This document shows positions 34,133 to 43,124 of a stretch of 46,998 nucleotides of DNA, in pieces. The stretch is from Pseudomonadota bacterium (lineage in GTDB: Bacteria > Pseudomonadota > Alphaproteobacteria > Sphingomonadales > Sphingomonadaceae), in NCBI GenBank assembly GCA_963205265.1, contig CAUJJI010000119.1, forward strand, positions 1 to 46,998, written 5' to 3'. A program made the translations under genes and the position numbers. Below the pieces are notes generated by a model. It had not been told where the DNA came from. It did not search any database and was given only the letters and a program-made list of their open reading frames with translations. How positions within the stretch are numbered: position 1 is the stretch's first letter; the number at the start of each line of letters is the position of its first letter.

Positions 34133-35410
34133 TCACCAGTATGACCGTTCGAGCAGCGCGCGGCGACGTTCGCGCAGGATCTGCTGGCGCTCCTCGGGAG
34201 TGACCGTCGCCACGCCCTTGGGCAGCGCCTTCAGGACGTCCTGGACTTTCACCTTCTGCACCGTCGGAATCGGCTGGCTGTCGCAGCCGGTCCAGCGGCC
34301 CTGGATAATCCCCTTGGCATAGCCTGCCGTATCCAGCCAGTTGCGCACCCCGGGATCCCTGGCCGAAACGACGATGCGCAGCTTGCCGTCGGAATCGGGC
34401 GCGGACTGGGCGGCGTTGAGGCTGGAATGGTTATTCACCCAGTCGGTGGTCTCGTAGATCTCGTTGGTGAGGATCAGCGAGCGATAGTCGCACTTTGCCG
34501 GCACCGGCGATTCGACGATCAGCGCTTCGTCGTCGGCGAGGTCGTAGACGCCCTCGTAATAGAACTGGCCGGCCAGGGCGCCGAACGGCACGTCGAACAC
34601 CTTGAAGCGATTGACGAAGCCTTCGCGGCGCAGCTGCTCGACGTGATCCACGAACATCAGCGCGATGTAGTCGACCTGCTGCGGCAGTGCGCGCAACCGC
34701 CGCTCCAGCACCGCCGCGGGAACGCGTGGGCGGCCGATGGGCCTGTCGACCCGCTCGATCGACAGGGTGGGCTCGACTTCCTTGTCCCAGTCGGAGCTGA
34801 CGAGGCGCAGCATCAGCGTGCGGGCGGCGGGATTGAGCTGCCACCAGTCGCCCGTGTAGTCCTGCGGCCGCTCGGCGCTGAGCAGCACGTCGAACCGGTC
34901 GTTCGCGTCGGTCTTCAGTTCCGACAGGTCGAGATGCGCACGCGAGCCGGCACCCGCCTCGCCCTGCGGCACGACCTGGGCGAGCACCGCAAGATTGACC
35001 GTGCCCTGCTTGCCGGTGATGCGGTAGGTACCGCCCGGGGTGATCGCGGCGCTGCGGTAGATGGTGTCGGCATTGGGCTGGCCGATGTTGAGCACCTGGC
35101 CGATCGAGGGAAGGAACTGCGGCGCATCGCCATCGGCCCCGACGGCGCCGAGCGCCTGCGAGGCCAGCGATTCGAGCGCCAGCCGCGCGATCTCCTGGCG
35201 GACCTGGGGATCCTGCCGCATCGGCTCGGGCAGCTTGGCGAGCATGCGGTCGGGAAGCGTCCGCAGGCTGTCGACGAACTCCTGCCATCCGGGCACCGAA
35301 GACGGCGCCGCCGCCGCCGGAGCCGCGCCGTCGGCGGCCTTGGCGGCAAAGGGAAAGGCTGCGAGCGCCAGGGTAGCCAGGCCGAGCGGCCAGAAACGAC
35401 GGATGGACAT
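34133..35410 (-). CDS. Exported DUF1214-like protein
   Basis: A protein of 425 residues with a clear Sec signal peptide (MSIRRFWPLGLATLALAAF, cleavage near AKA-A at 23-25). The C-terminal half resembles the DUF1214 domain: TTDWVNNHSSLNAAQ, then GKLRIVVSARDPGVRNWLDT and IIQGRWTG. The N-terminal half has INIGQPNADTIYRSAAI-type sequence, as in proteins where a DUF1254-like part precedes DUF1214. The biochemical role is not established. It is expected in the periplasm. It lies alone on the minus strand downstream of the LysR gene. Confidence 0.75.
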   Translation of the reverse strand: MSIRRFWPLGLATLALAAFPFAAKAADGAAPAAAAPSSVPGWQEFVDSLRTLPDRMLAKLPEPMRQDPQVRQEIARLALESLASQALGAVGADGDAPQFLPSIGQVLNIGQPNADTIYRSAAITPGGTYRITGKQGTVNLAVLAQVVPQGEAGAGSRAHLDLSELKTDANDRFDVLLSAERPQDYTGDWWQLNPAARTLMLRLVSSDWDKEVEPTLSIERVDRPIGRPRVPAAVLERRLRALPQQVDYIALMFVDHVEQLRREGFVNRFKVFDVPFGALAGQFYYEGVYDLADDEALIVESPVPAKCDYRSLILTNEIYETTDWVNNHSSLNAAQSAPDSDGKLRIVVSARDPGVRNWLDTAGYAKGIIQGRWTGCDSQPIPTVQKVKVQDVLKALPKGVATVTPEERQQILRERRRALLERSYW

Positions 35411-35489
35411 GGGAACCCCCTCCTGAGGACTGTTTGCCGCAAGGTGCCGGGGCGAAAGGAGCGCGTCAATCGGCTCGCAATTAGAGGGC

Positions 35490-36278
35490 CTAGGAGCCCA
35501 TCAGCGCCGCGACCAGCGCCTTCACTTTCTTCTGCCGCCACTGCGGCAGCGGCGCGACCAGCCAATAGGCCCGGCGCGAAGGTTCGCGGTCGGCGATGGC
35601 GGCGATCCGGCCCTGCTCGATCCAGCTGTCCGCCAGCAGCGCCGGGACGCGCGCCCGGCCCAGGCCCGCAGCCGCGGCGGCAAGCGCTTCGCCGGCGTCG
35701 CTGACCGATACCGGCGGCTTCTCGTCCTCGCCGCCGCAGGGATTGGGGTCGCCCGGCCAGGCGATCCAGTCGCCCGAACCGACGGTGACACGTTCCGCCG
35801 GGCCGAGCTGCAAGCCTTCGAGATCGCCGGGTCCGTCGGTCCAGCGCACGGCGAGGTCGAGATTGGCCTCGGTGAAGTCGCTGCCCTCGCCGTCGACCAC
35901 GACATAGCGCAGCTGCTGATGGTCGGCGCGGAAAGCGGCGAGGCGCGGCGCCAGCCAGGCAGCGAAGAAATCGCGCGGCGCGGCGATGGTATAGACGTGG
36001 CTCGACTGGCCGGCCTGCATCGCCTGCACCGCGTCTTCGAAATGGAGGAAGCCGGTGCGCAGCGATTCGAGGCCGGCGCTGGCTTCCTCGGTCAGCTCCA
36101 GGCCCTTGCTGGTGCGGCGGAACAGGACGACGCCGAGCAGGTCTTCCAGGGCGCGGATCTGCTGGCCGACGGCGGCCGGCGTCACCGCCAGCTCGTCGGC
36201 CGCGCGGGTGAACGACAGGTGGCGTGCGGCGGCGTCGAACACCCGCAGGGCGTTCAGGGGCAGATGCGTGCGCTTCAT
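35490..36278 (-). CDS. LysR-family transcriptional regulator (GcvA-like)
   Basis: A DNA-binding regulator of 262 residues, somewhat short for the family (about 300). The N-terminal winged HTH shows SFTRAADELAVTPAAVGQQI, followed by a type 2 periplasmic-binding-like effector domain. The opening LPLNALRVFDAAARHLSF is typical of GcvA-like members. The missing length is in the effector domain. It starts 11 bases after the apaG stop on the same strand, so it is probably co-transcribed with apaG. Its target is not evident; the downstream DUF1214-like gene is on the same strand. Confidence 0.9.
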   Translation of the reverse strand: MKRTHLPLNALRVFDAAARHLSFTRAADELAVTPAAVGQQIRALEDLLGVVLFRRTSKGLELTEEASAGLESLRTGFLHFEDAVQAMQAGQSSHVYTIAAPRDFFAAWLAPRLAAFRADHQQLRYVVVDGEGSDFTEANLDLAVRWTDGPGDLEGLQLGPAERVTVGSGDWIAWPGDPNPCGGEDEKPPVSVSDAGEALAAAAAGLGRARVPALLADSWIEQGRIAAIADREPSRRAYWLVAPLPQWRQKKVKALVAALMGS

Positions 36279-36289
36279 GGGGTGCGGCG

Positions 36290-36688
36290 TCAGCCCGCGG
36301 TAGCAGGCGCGGCCAGCGGGAAGTAGGGGATCGCGGCCTGCACCTCGCGCCCGTCGTCGCGCCGGAAGGTGTAGTGGCCCTCCATGCTGCCCTGCGCCGT
36401 GGACAGCGGGCAGCCCGAGACATAGTCGTGCGACTGGCCGGGCCGCAGCACCGGCTGTTCGCCGACCACGCCCTCGCCCTCGACCAGGTTGACCGCGCCG
36501 CGCCCGTCGGTGATGCGCCAATGGCGAGTCAGCAGCTGCACCGTATGGTCGGAATCGTTCTCGATCCGGATGTGATAGACCCAGAACCACTTGCCAGCCT
36601 CGATGCGCGACTGCTCGGGCAGGAAATTCACCGCGACGCGCACGGTGATGCCTTCTGATATCGCGGCGTGCTGGAATAGCTCCTTCAT
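36290..36688 (-). CDS. apaG: ApaG (Co2+/Mg2+ efflux-associated) protein
   Basis: A beta-sandwich protein of 132 residues matching ApaG from end to end: VNFLPEQS, FWVYHIRIEND, TRHWRITD, the conserved VEGEGVVGEQPVL and YVSGCPLSTAQGSMEGHY. It is linked genetically to divalent-metal resistance in enterobacteria, but the mechanism is unclear. It lies between metZ and the LysR gene, all leftward, an order often seen in sphingomonads. Confidence 0.95.
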   Translation of the reverse strand: MKELFQHAAISEGITVRVAVNFLPEQSRIEAGKWFWVYHIRIENDSDHTVQLLTRHWRITDGRGAVNLVEGEGVVGEQPVLRPGQSHDYVSGCPLSTAQGSMEGHYTFRRDDGREVQAAIPYFPLAAPATAG

Positions 36689-36768
36689 AATATGCGGAGC
36701 CTAGCGTCGAATCCGAATGGGGACAACCGGGTGAATGCCTGGGCACTCACCTGCCGGCCGGGGAGATT

Positions 36769-37977
36769 CTACAGCCCGGCCTTCGCCAGCGCCTGGTCGA
36801 GGTCCTCGATCAGGTCGTCCGGATCCTCGAGCCCGACGTTCATCCGGACCATGCCTTCGTAAACTCCCATCGCCTCGCGGCCCTCGGGCCCGACCGAGTG
36901 ATGCGTCGTCGTCGCCGGGTGGCACATCAGCGAACGCGAGTCGCCGATGTTGTTCGAGATGTCGATCAGCTCCAGCGCATCGAGCAGCGCCCAGGCCTGC
37001 TCGCGCCCGCCGTCGAGGATCATCGAGAAGATCGTGCCACCGCTGTCCATCTGCTTGCTTGCCAGTTCGTACTGCGGATGGCTCGGCAGTCCAGGATGCA
37101 GGATTCGCGGCACCCGGCTCTCGAGAAACTGGCCGACTTTCAGCGCGTTCTCGCTCTGGCGCTGGGCGCGCAGCTCCAGCGTCTCGAGCCCCTTCAGCAC
37201 GACCCAGGCGTTGAACGGCGCCAGCACCGGGCCGGTGTTGCGCTGGAACGGCAGCAGCTTGCCGTTGATGAACGCGTCAGAGCCGCAGACCGCGCCGGCA
37301 AGCACCCGGCCCTGCCCGTCCATCAGCTTGGTCGCCGAATAGGCGACGACGTCGGCGCCGAATTCAAGCGGCCGCTGCAGCGCGCTGGTGCAGAAGGCGT
37401 TGTCGACGACCGAGGTAATGCCGTGCGCCCTGGCGAGTCCGCAGATAAACTCGAGATCGGCGATGTCCATCGTCGGATTGGCCGGCGTCTCCAGGAAGAA
37501 GACCTTGGTGTTGGGCCGGATCGCCGCTTCCCAGGCGGAATTGTCGCGCGAATCGACCAGCGTCGTCTCGATGCCGAAGCGCGCGAGGACATTGTCGATC
37601 ACCCAGCGGCACGGCCCGAACAGCGCGCGCGCGGCGACGAGGTGGTCGCCGGCGCTCAGCTGGCAGAGCAGCACCGCGGTCATCGCCGCCATGCCGGACG
37701 CCTGGGTGCGGCAGGCTTCCGCACCTTCCATCATGGCGATGCGGTCCTCGAGCATCTGCACGCTGGGGTTCTGGGTCCGCGAATAGGTCATGCCGGGCAG
37801 CTCGCCGGCGAAGCGGCCGGCGGCAGTGGCGGCATCGTCGTAGGAATAGCCCGAGGTGAGGAACATCGCCTCGCTCGTCTCTCCCTGCTCGGAGCGCCAG
37901 GTGCCGGCGCGCACGGCGCGAGTCGCGGGCCGCCACTTGGCGGTGATGGAGCGGTCCTGTCCGGTGCTGCGTTTCAT
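36769..37977 (-). CDS. metZ: O-succinylhomoserine sulfhydrylase
   Basis: A PLP-dependent Cys/Met metabolism enzyme of 402 residues. It joins sulfide to O-succinylhomoserine to make homocysteine. The PLP Lys217 lies in YSATKLMDGQGR. Other family features are the YSRTQNPS segment (65-72) and the phosphate-binding QASGMAAMT (92-100). The GTWRSEQGETSEAMFLTSGY start is characteristic of MetZ rather than MetB or MetC. It is divergent from the GT39 gene across 93 bases and leads the metZ-apaG-lysR set. Confidence 0.93.
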   Translation of the reverse strand: MKRSTGQDRSITAKWRPATRAVRAGTWRSEQGETSEAMFLTSGYSYDDAATAAGRFAGELPGMTYSRTQNPSVQMLEDRIAMMEGAEACRTQASGMAAMTAVLLCQLSAGDHLVAARALFGPCRWVIDNVLARFGIETTLVDSRDNSAWEAAIRPNTKVFFLETPANPTMDIADLEFICGLARAHGITSVVDNAFCTSALQRPLEFGADVVAYSATKLMDGQGRVLAGAVCGSDAFINGKLLPFQRNTGPVLAPFNAWVVLKGLETLELRAQRQSENALKVGQFLESRVPRILHPGLPSHPQYELASKQMDSGGTIFSMILDGGREQAWALLDALELIDISNNIGDSRSLMCHPATTTHHSVGPEGREAMGVYEGMVRMNVGLEDPDDLIEDLDQALAKAGL

Positions 37978-38070
37978 GGCGCGCCTTTAGAAGCGGCAGG
38001 GGGAGAGTTCAATGCCTTGCGCGGCGCGGCATTGAACTTCGCCACCTCGCCCTCTATCCCGTCGAGCCAG

Positions 38071-39354
38071 ATGCAGGACGCGCGCCACCGGCAGAAAGAC
38101 CCTATCCTCTGGTGCGCCGTCATTGCGCTGGGTTTCCTGGCGCTTGCCTGGCACCGGCTGGGAATCCCGTCGCGGATCTATTTCGACGAAGTCCACTACG
38201 TCGCCGCCGCCCGCACGCTGCTCGACCTGCAGCGCACCAATGCCGAGCATCCGCTGGTCGGCAAGGAAGCGATCGCCGCCGCCATATGGCTGCTCGGCGA
38301 CGAGCCTCGATCCTGGCGCCTGCCCTCGCTGCTGTTCGGCACCCTGGGGCTGTTCGCCTTCGGCCGCCTGCTGTGGTGGACGAGCCGGCGACGCTTCGCG
38401 ACCGTGGCGGGGATGCTGCTGCTGGCGACCAGCTTCACCTGGTTCATCCAGAGCCGGATCGCGATGCTCGACATGGTCATGGCCGGCTTCGGCATGGTCG
38501 CGCTCTGGCTGTTCGCCGCCGCGCGGCACTGCCAGCCCCGGCGTGCACGCCGCCTCCTGGCGCTCTGCGGGATCTGCCTGGGGCTGGCGATGGGCGCGAA
38601 GTGGAGCATCGCGCCGGCGGCGATGCTGCCGGGGCTGTGGTTCCTGCTGGAACGGCTGCGCCGGCACCGGGCCCGCTTTCTCGTGGCGCGCGACGGCGAT
38701 CCCGTCGCCGGCATCTCGCTGCTCGAGGCGGCGCTGTGGCTGGGGATCGTGCCGCTGCTGGTCTACTGGGCAAGCTACGCCCCCGCCTTCTTCTACGTCG
38801 AGCGGCCGGTCGATCCGCTGGGCTTCCTCGCCCACCACCGGCACATGCTGGAACTGCAGGACAGCGTCCGCAAGCTCCATCCCTACCGCAGCGTCTGGTA
38901 CCAGTGGATCGTCGACTGGCGGGCGGTCTGGTACCTCTACGAGCCCGTCGACGGTGCCCAGCGCGGCATCGTGCTGATCGGCAATCCGTTCTCGATGATC
39001 GCCGGGCTGCCGGCGCTGGCCTGGTGCATCTGGGCGGCGCTGCGCCGGCGGCGCGGCGATGCCGGCGCCTTCGCCCTGCTCTATGTCGCCAGCATCGGCA
39101 TGTGGATCGTGTCGGAAAAGCCGATCCAGTTCTACTACCACTACCTGCTGCCCGGCACCTTCCTGATGGCCTGCCTCGCACTGGCGCTGGACGCGCTGTG
39201 GAACCGGAGCGACCGCAAGCGCTGGCTGGCTCCCGCCGCTCTCGCCGTGGCCATCGCCATGTTCGCCTGGTTCTATCCGATCATTTCGGCGGCGGCGCTG
39301 CACGACGGCCGCCACTCCTACGTCCGGTGGATGTGGCTGAGAAGCTGGCGTTAA
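38071..39354 (+). CDS. GT39-type dolichyl-phosphate-mannose-protein mannosyltransferase-like membrane protein
   Basis: An integral inner-membrane glycosyltransferase of 427 residues with about nine to ten hydrophobic segments. The first periplasmic loop holds the acidic pair of PMT enzymes in IYFDEVHYVAAARTLL (about 32-47), and the later YYHYLLPGTFLMACLAL segment is typical. It transfers a sugar from a polyprenyl-phosphate carrier, in PMT enzymes to Ser/Thr of exported proteins. The GT2-GtrA gene at 39813 could make that carrier-bound sugar. The upstream 717 codons in the same frame are a shadow of metZ. ATG 38071 gives the family start. Confidence 0.88.
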   Translation: MQDARHRQKDPILWCAVIALGFLALAWHRLGIPSRIYFDEVHYVAAARTLLDLQRTNAEHPLVGKEAIAAAIWLLGDEPRSWRLPSLLFGTLGLFAFGRLLWWTSRRRFATVAGMLLLATSFTWFIQSRIAMLDMVMAGFGMVALWLFAAARHCQPRRARRLLALCGICLGLAMGAKWSIAPAAMLPGLWFLLERLRRHRARFLVARDGDPVAGISLLEAALWLGIVPLLVYWASYAPAFFYVERPVDPLGFLAHHRHMLELQDSVRKLHPYRSVWYQWIVDWRAVWYLYEPVDGAQRGIVLIGNPFSMIAGLPALAWCIWAALRRRRGDAGAFALLYVASIGMWIVSEKPIQFYYHYLLPGTFLMACLALALDALWNRSDRKRWLAPAALAVAIAMFAWFYPIISAAALHDGRHSYVRWMWLRSWR

Positions 39355-39460
39355 CTTGTTTATGGATTGAAAATCCTTGCCTTTTCGGGCAAGATATTAG
39401 CAAATGTTAGTTCGCTGGAGGCGCGATGGTTCTGGTCGATGCCTCCGAAAGGCCGAACGC

Positions 39461-39796
39461 ATGGGGGCGACACTGAACAAGCGACGATCGGCGCGCCAGC
39501 CGGTCGTCATGCAAGCCGAATGCCGGACACAGACCGGCATGTTCGGGCGCGTCGATATCATCGACCTGACGGCGGAGGGGTGCCGCATCTTCGCCAAGGG
39601 CTTGCCGATGCGCGTCGGCCAGCGGCTTCGGCTGCGCCCCCAGAACTTCCAGCCGATCCCCGGAATCGTCCGCTGGGCAGGCAACGATTTCGCCGGCATC
39701 GAGTTCGAGAGCGCGCTCTACCTGCCGGTGGTCGAGCATCTGCAGCGCCAGTTCGCCCCGCGCGGCGGAGTGAGACAGGAAGATCCTCTCCTGTAG
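39461..39796 (+). CDS. PilZ-domain protein (c-di-GMP binding)
   Basis: A single-domain protein of 111 residues. The two c-di-GMP motifs are present: RRSAR (8-12), the RxxxR arginine motif, and DLTAEG (35-40), the D/NxSxxG motif with Thr in place of Ser. The rest is the expected beta-barrel (LRLRPQNFQPIPGIVRW). ATG 39461 has GAAAGG nine bases upstream; an earlier in-frame ATG at 39404 adds a tail without family character. It lies between a GT39 enzyme and a GT2-GtrA enzyme, so allosteric control of glycosylation or cell-surface sugar is a fair guess. Confidence 0.88.
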   Translation: MGATLNKRRSARQPVVMQAECRTQTGMFGRVDIIDLTAEGCRIFAKGLPMRVGQRLRLRPQNFQPIPGIVRWAGNDFAGIEFESALYLPVVEHLQRQFAPRGGVRQEDPLL

Positions 39797-39812
39797 GGAG
39801 CGCGTCCCGGCC

Positions 39813-40976
39813 TTAGTACCGGCCCCAGACGAATTTCGAAGACAGCGCGAAGTTCCACACCGAACCGATGATGATCCCGCTGATCGCCGCCGGATATTCG
39901 TGGAAGCCGAAGCGCACCAGCACCGCCGCCGCGCCGACGTTGGCCAGCAGGCCGACCGAGCAGGTCAGGCCGAACTTCGCCCAGCCGCGCAGCAGCGGGA
40001 CGAAGCCGGTCAGCCGCTTGTCGGCATAGGTCAGGGCATTGTTGAGCACGAAGTTGAAGCTCATCGCGACGATCGCCGCCACCGTCTGGCCAAGCTCGAA
40101 GGCGGAGACCAGGTGTCCCTTGAACGAGCCGCCGAAGATCGACAGGAATACCGCCAGCACCGTCATGTGCACCAGCACGCCCGCCGCCCCGATCGTGCCG
40201 AACAGGGCGAAGCGGGTCGGGATGATCCGGCCCAGCCAGCGGTCGTAGAGGCCGACGAGGAATTCGAAGACGATCGTCCGGTCGAGCTTGCTCTCGCCCG
40301 AGGCGCGCGCCGCGAAGTCGAGCGGGAATTCCTTGACGCGCAGCGGCGTGTCGACAGTGGCGAGGATGTCGAGCAGGATCTTGAAGCCGACACCCGACAG
40401 GCGATGCGCATCGGCGCGCAGGGTTTCGGTGCGCAGCATGAAGTAGCCGCTCATCGGATCGGTCAGCTCGACGCCGGTGAGCCGGCGGGCCAGCGCATTG
40501 GCGACGCCCGATGCCTTGACCCGGTCGGGCCGGCCCCAGGCCTCGGTGCTGGCGCCTTCGGCAAAGCGCGAAGCCACGGCGACGTCGTAGTCCCCGCCGC
40601 TCACCGCCGCCAGCATCTGCGGCAGCAGCCTGGGATCGTGCTGGTGGTCGGCGTCCATCACGGCGACCACCGGCGAAGCGGTCGAAAGCATGCCCTCGAT
40701 CACCGCCGAGGCGAGGCCGCGCCGGCCGATCCGCTGGATGACCCTGATCCTGGGATCGCGCTGCGAAATCGCGCGCGCTTCGTCGGCGGTGCCGTCGGGG
40801 CTGTTGTCGTCGACGATGATCGCTTCCCAGGCGATGCCGGCCAGCGCCGCATCGAGCCGTTCGACCAGCGGCGCGAGATTGGCGCGCTCGTTGAACGTGG
40901 GCAGGACCACGGCCAGCTGCAGCGGCCGCAACGGCGCCTCGACGGCTGGGGTTCGCTCGTGTTGCGTCACTTCCAT
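39813..40976 (-). CDS. GT2-GtrA fusion: polyprenol-phosphate mannosyl/glucosyltransferase
   Basis: A protein of 387 residues. Residues about 20-240 are a GT-A fold glycosyltransferase 2 domain like dolichol-phosphate mannose synthase, with DDNSPDGT (56-63) and the metal-binding DADHQHDP (108-115). Residues about 262-385 are a GtrA domain with four membrane segments and the Asn-Asn pair in SFNFVLNNALTYAD. It should make a polyprenyl-phosphate sugar and help flip it. It faces the PilZ gene tail to tail (16-base gap) and is the natural donor supplier for the GT39 enzyme at 38071. Confidence 0.92.
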   Translation of the reverse strand: MEVTQHERTPAVEAPLRPLQLAVVLPTFNERANLAPLVERLDAALAGIAWEAIIVDDNSPDGTADEARAISQRDPRIRVIQRIGRRGLASAVIEGMLSTASPVVAVMDADHQHDPRLLPQMLAAVSGGDYDVAVASRFAEGASTEAWGRPDRVKASGVANALARRLTGVELTDPMSGYFMLRTETLRADAHRLSGVGFKILLDILATVDTPLRVKEFPLDFAARASGESKLDRTIVFEFLVGLYDRWLGRIIPTRFALFGTIGAAGVLVHMTVLAVFLSIFGGSFKGHLVSAFELGQTVAAIVAMSFNFVLNNALTYADKRLTGFVPLLRGWAKFGLTCSVGLLANVGAAAVLVRFGFHEYPAAISGIIIGSVWNFALSSKFVWGRY

Positions 40977-41022
40977 CGCCCTCGCGCGCTAGCGGCAAAA
41001 GATGAACATAGCGCCAACAGAG

Positions 41023-42066
41023 TCAGAGCCGCGCCAGCACCGCGTCGCCGATCTCGCGCGTGCCGGCACTGCCGCCGAGGTCGCCGCCGCGGATGCCGTC
41101 GGCCAGCGCCTTGCTCACCGCCGTCTCGATCCGCACCGCCTGCGCTTCCAGGCCGAAGCTGTGGCGCAGCAGCATGGCGGCCGAGAGGATCGTCGCCATC
41201 GGGTTGGCAATGCCCTTGCCGGCGATGTCCGGCGCGCTGCCGTGGATCGGCTCGTAGAGGCCGAGCGTGCCTTCGGACAGCGAGGCCGAGGCCAGCAGCC
41301 CGATCGAGCCGACGCACATGCTCGCCTGGTCGGACAGGATGTCGCCGAACAGGTTGCCGGTGACGATGACGTCGAACTGGCCGGGGTTCTTGACCAGCTG
41401 CATCGCGCAGTTGTCGACGTACATGTGGCTGAGTTCGACCTGCGGGTATTCTGCAGCCACCTCGATCACCACGTCGCGCCACAGCTGCGAGGTCTCGAGC
41501 ACGTTGGCCTTGTCGACCGAGCACAGCTTCTTACCCCGCCCCATCGCCGCGCGGAAACCCACGTGGGCGATGCGCCGCACCTCGTCCTCGGCATAGGACA
41601 TGACGTCGTAGCCCTTGCGGCGGCCGTCGGGCGTCATGCGCATGCCCTTCTCGCCGAAATAGACGTCGCCGTTCAGCTCGCGCACGATCAGCAGGTCGAT
41701 CGCGGCGGCCACTTCCGGGCGCAGCGTCGTCAGGTCTTCCAGGCCGGCGAAGACCCGGGCCGGACGCAGGTTGGCGAACAGGCCCAGCTCCTTGCGCAGG
41801 CCGAGAATCGCCTGTTCGGGCCGGAGATGGCGCTCGAGCGTGTCGCATTCGAAATCGCCGACCGCGCCGAACAGGATGCCGCCGACCGAGCGCGCGATCT
41901 CCAGCGTCGCTTCGGGCAACGGATGGCCGTGCTTGCGCCAGGCGGCGGCACCGACGTCGCCGGCGATCAGCTCGAGATCGGGCAGCCCCAGCGCTTCCAG
42001 CACCCGAACCGCTTCCTGCGTGACCTCGGGCCCGATCCCGTCACCGGCGAAAACCGCAATCTTCAT
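41023..42066 (-). CDS. leuB: 3-isopropylmalate dehydrogenase
   Basis: The leucine-biosynthesis enzyme, 347 residues; it oxidises and decarboxylates 3-isopropylmalate with NAD+. It has the [18 protein letters not shown] start, the substrate-binding [15 protein letters not shown], the catalytic-Tyr segment [17 protein letters not shown] and the metal-binding [13 protein letters not shown] followed by [11 protein letters not shown]. The ATG follows 24 bases after the recO stop, so the two genes are probably co-transcribed. With ilvE at 45651 this window holds two separate branched-chain amino acid genes. Confidence 0.96.
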   Translation of the reverse strand: MKIAVFAGDGIGPEVTQEAVRVLEALGLPDLELIAGDVGAAAWRKHGHPLPEATLEIARSVGGILFGAVGDFECDTLERHLRPEQAILGLRKELGLFANLRPARVFAGLEDLTTLRPEVAAAIDLLIVRELNGDVYFGEKGMRMTPDGRRKGYDVMSYAEDEVRRIAHVGFRAAMGRGKKLCSVDKANVLETSQLWRDVVIEVAAEYPQVELSHMYVDNCAMQLVKNPGQFDVIVTGNLFGDILSDQASMCVGSIGLLASASLSEGTLGLYEPIHGSAPDIAGKGIANPMATILSAAMLLRHSFGLEAQAVRIETAVSKALADGIRGGDLGGSAGTREIGDAVLARL

Positions 42067-42090
42067 CGACCATCCTGCCTTGGCGGGCGT

Positions 42091-42699
42091 TCAATCGCCC
42101 TCGATCCGCGCCAGCCGCTCGCGCAGCATGACGCGCGCCCCCATAACATCGGCGCGGCGATCGGCAAGCGGATAGCGCTCCAGCTCGCGGCCCAGGCGAT
42201 CGAACAGGCGCAGGGTCTCCGGCCAGTCGCCGGCCTCGGGCTGCCCGGCCTCGCTGCCGTAGCCGAGCTCGCGCAGCAGCAGCACTTCGTAGGCCAGCAA
42301 CGCCGTCGCCCAGCCGCGCGCCGAGGGCGCGACGCAGATCGCCTCGAGCAGCGCGCCGAGCGCGGCATGGAGCGCGGGATAGGGCTGCCGCTCGGGCAAG
42401 GCGGTGGCGGTGAGCGCCGTCACCCAGGTGATCGCCGCGGCTTGCAGCGGCTCGCCCAGCCAGGGCCCGCGGCTCTGCAGCAGTTCCAGCCGGGCAAAAG
42501 GCAGCTGGCTCTCCGACCGCGCCCGCAGCTCCGCCTCGACGAGATTGCCCGGGATCAGCACCGGCCGCAGCTCCCTGCCCCGGCCGCCCGCGACATAGCC
42601 GGCGACGAGGCCGTGATCGGCGGTCAGCAGCCGGGCAATGACCGCGGTCTCCCCGTGCGGCCGGCTGGCGCAGACGATGGCGGGCGCGCGGATGTGCAT
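42091..42699 (-). CDS. recO: DNA repair protein RecO
   Basis: A RecF-pathway protein of 202 residues. It has an N-terminal OB-fold (MHIRAPAIVCASRPHGETAV at 1-20, ending GNLVEAELRARSESQL) and a helical C-terminal domain (YELLLLRELGYG-like YEVLLLRELGYG). It is a little shorter than typical RecO (about 230-250), and the zinc-binding Cys set of some homologues is absent, as in many alphaproteobacteria. The ATG at 42699 is chosen because earlier codons run through the palindromic repeat; it has no strong SD. Confidence 0.9.
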   Translation of the reverse strand: MHIRAPAIVCASRPHGETAVIARLLTADHGLVAGYVAGGRGRELRPVLIPGNLVEAELRARSESQLPFARLELLQSRGPWLGEPLQAAAITWVTALTATALPERQPYPALHAALGALLEAICVAPSARGWATALLAYEVLLLRELGYGSEAGQPEAGDWPETLRLFDRLGRELERYPLADRRADVMGARVMLRERLARIEGD

Positions 42700-42748
42700 G
42701 GCGGGGGTGTGGCGGGAAACGGGGAGTGGGGCAAGAAGTCGGGACAAA

Positions 42749-42816
42749 GATCCTCCCCTGGCAAGGGAGGTGGCAGCGCGCAGCCGGCGGTCCCCCTCCC
42801 CCTCTGGGGGAGGATC
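42749..42816. repeat. Palindromic REP-like element upstream of recO
   Basis: GATCCTCCCC (42749-42758) and GGGGAGGATC (42807-42816) are perfect inverted ends. Inside are GGGAGGTGGCAGCGCGCAGCC and a CCCCCTCCCCC hairpin arm, in the style of the elements at 500 and 7853. It fills most of the gap between ubiK and recO. Confidence 0.7.
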
Positions 42817-42822
42817 CAAGAG

Positions 42823-43074
42823 CTACTTCTCGTTCAACTTCGCCTCGAGCGCCTCGACTCGCGCCTTCAGCTCCTCGGCCTCGCTGCGGGCCTTGGCGGC
42901 GAGGGCCTTGACCGCGTCGAATTCCTCGCGGCTGACGAAATCGAGGCCGCCCATCGTCTCGCGGAACTTCTCGCGCGCATTGTCGCGCGCTTCGCGAGTC
43001 ATTCCGGCGAGCGTGCCGGCGGCGCTGTTCATCAGCTTGACGAAGTCGGCGAGCAGGGGGTTTTCGCTTTGCAT
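42823..43074 (-). CDS. ubiK: Ubiquinone biosynthesis accessory factor UbiK-like (YqiC/BMFP) protein
   Basis: A small protein of 83 residues. The conserved LDFVSREEFDAVKALAAK segment and the C-terminal coiled coil (about 50-83, EELKARVEALEAKLNEK) match the YqiC/UbiK family. In E. coli UbiK helps the aerobic Ubi complex and has membrane-fusogenic behaviour. A longer frame extends upstream but is a shadow of the TspO gene. It is followed by the repeat at 42749 and then recO. Confidence 0.9.
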   Translation of the reverse strand: MQSENPLLADFVKLMNSAAGTLAGMTREARDNAREKFRETMGGLDFVSREEFDAVKALAAKARSEAEELKARVEALEAKLNEK

Positions 43075-43124
43075 GGCGGCTAGATGGACCCGGCCATTCG
43101 ACTGCGCAAGAGCCCGGGCGCGAA

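Noticed and set aside
36898..38070. Long N-terminal extension of the GT39 protein
   Set aside because: This part is antisense to metZ; the family start and membrane pattern begin at 38071.
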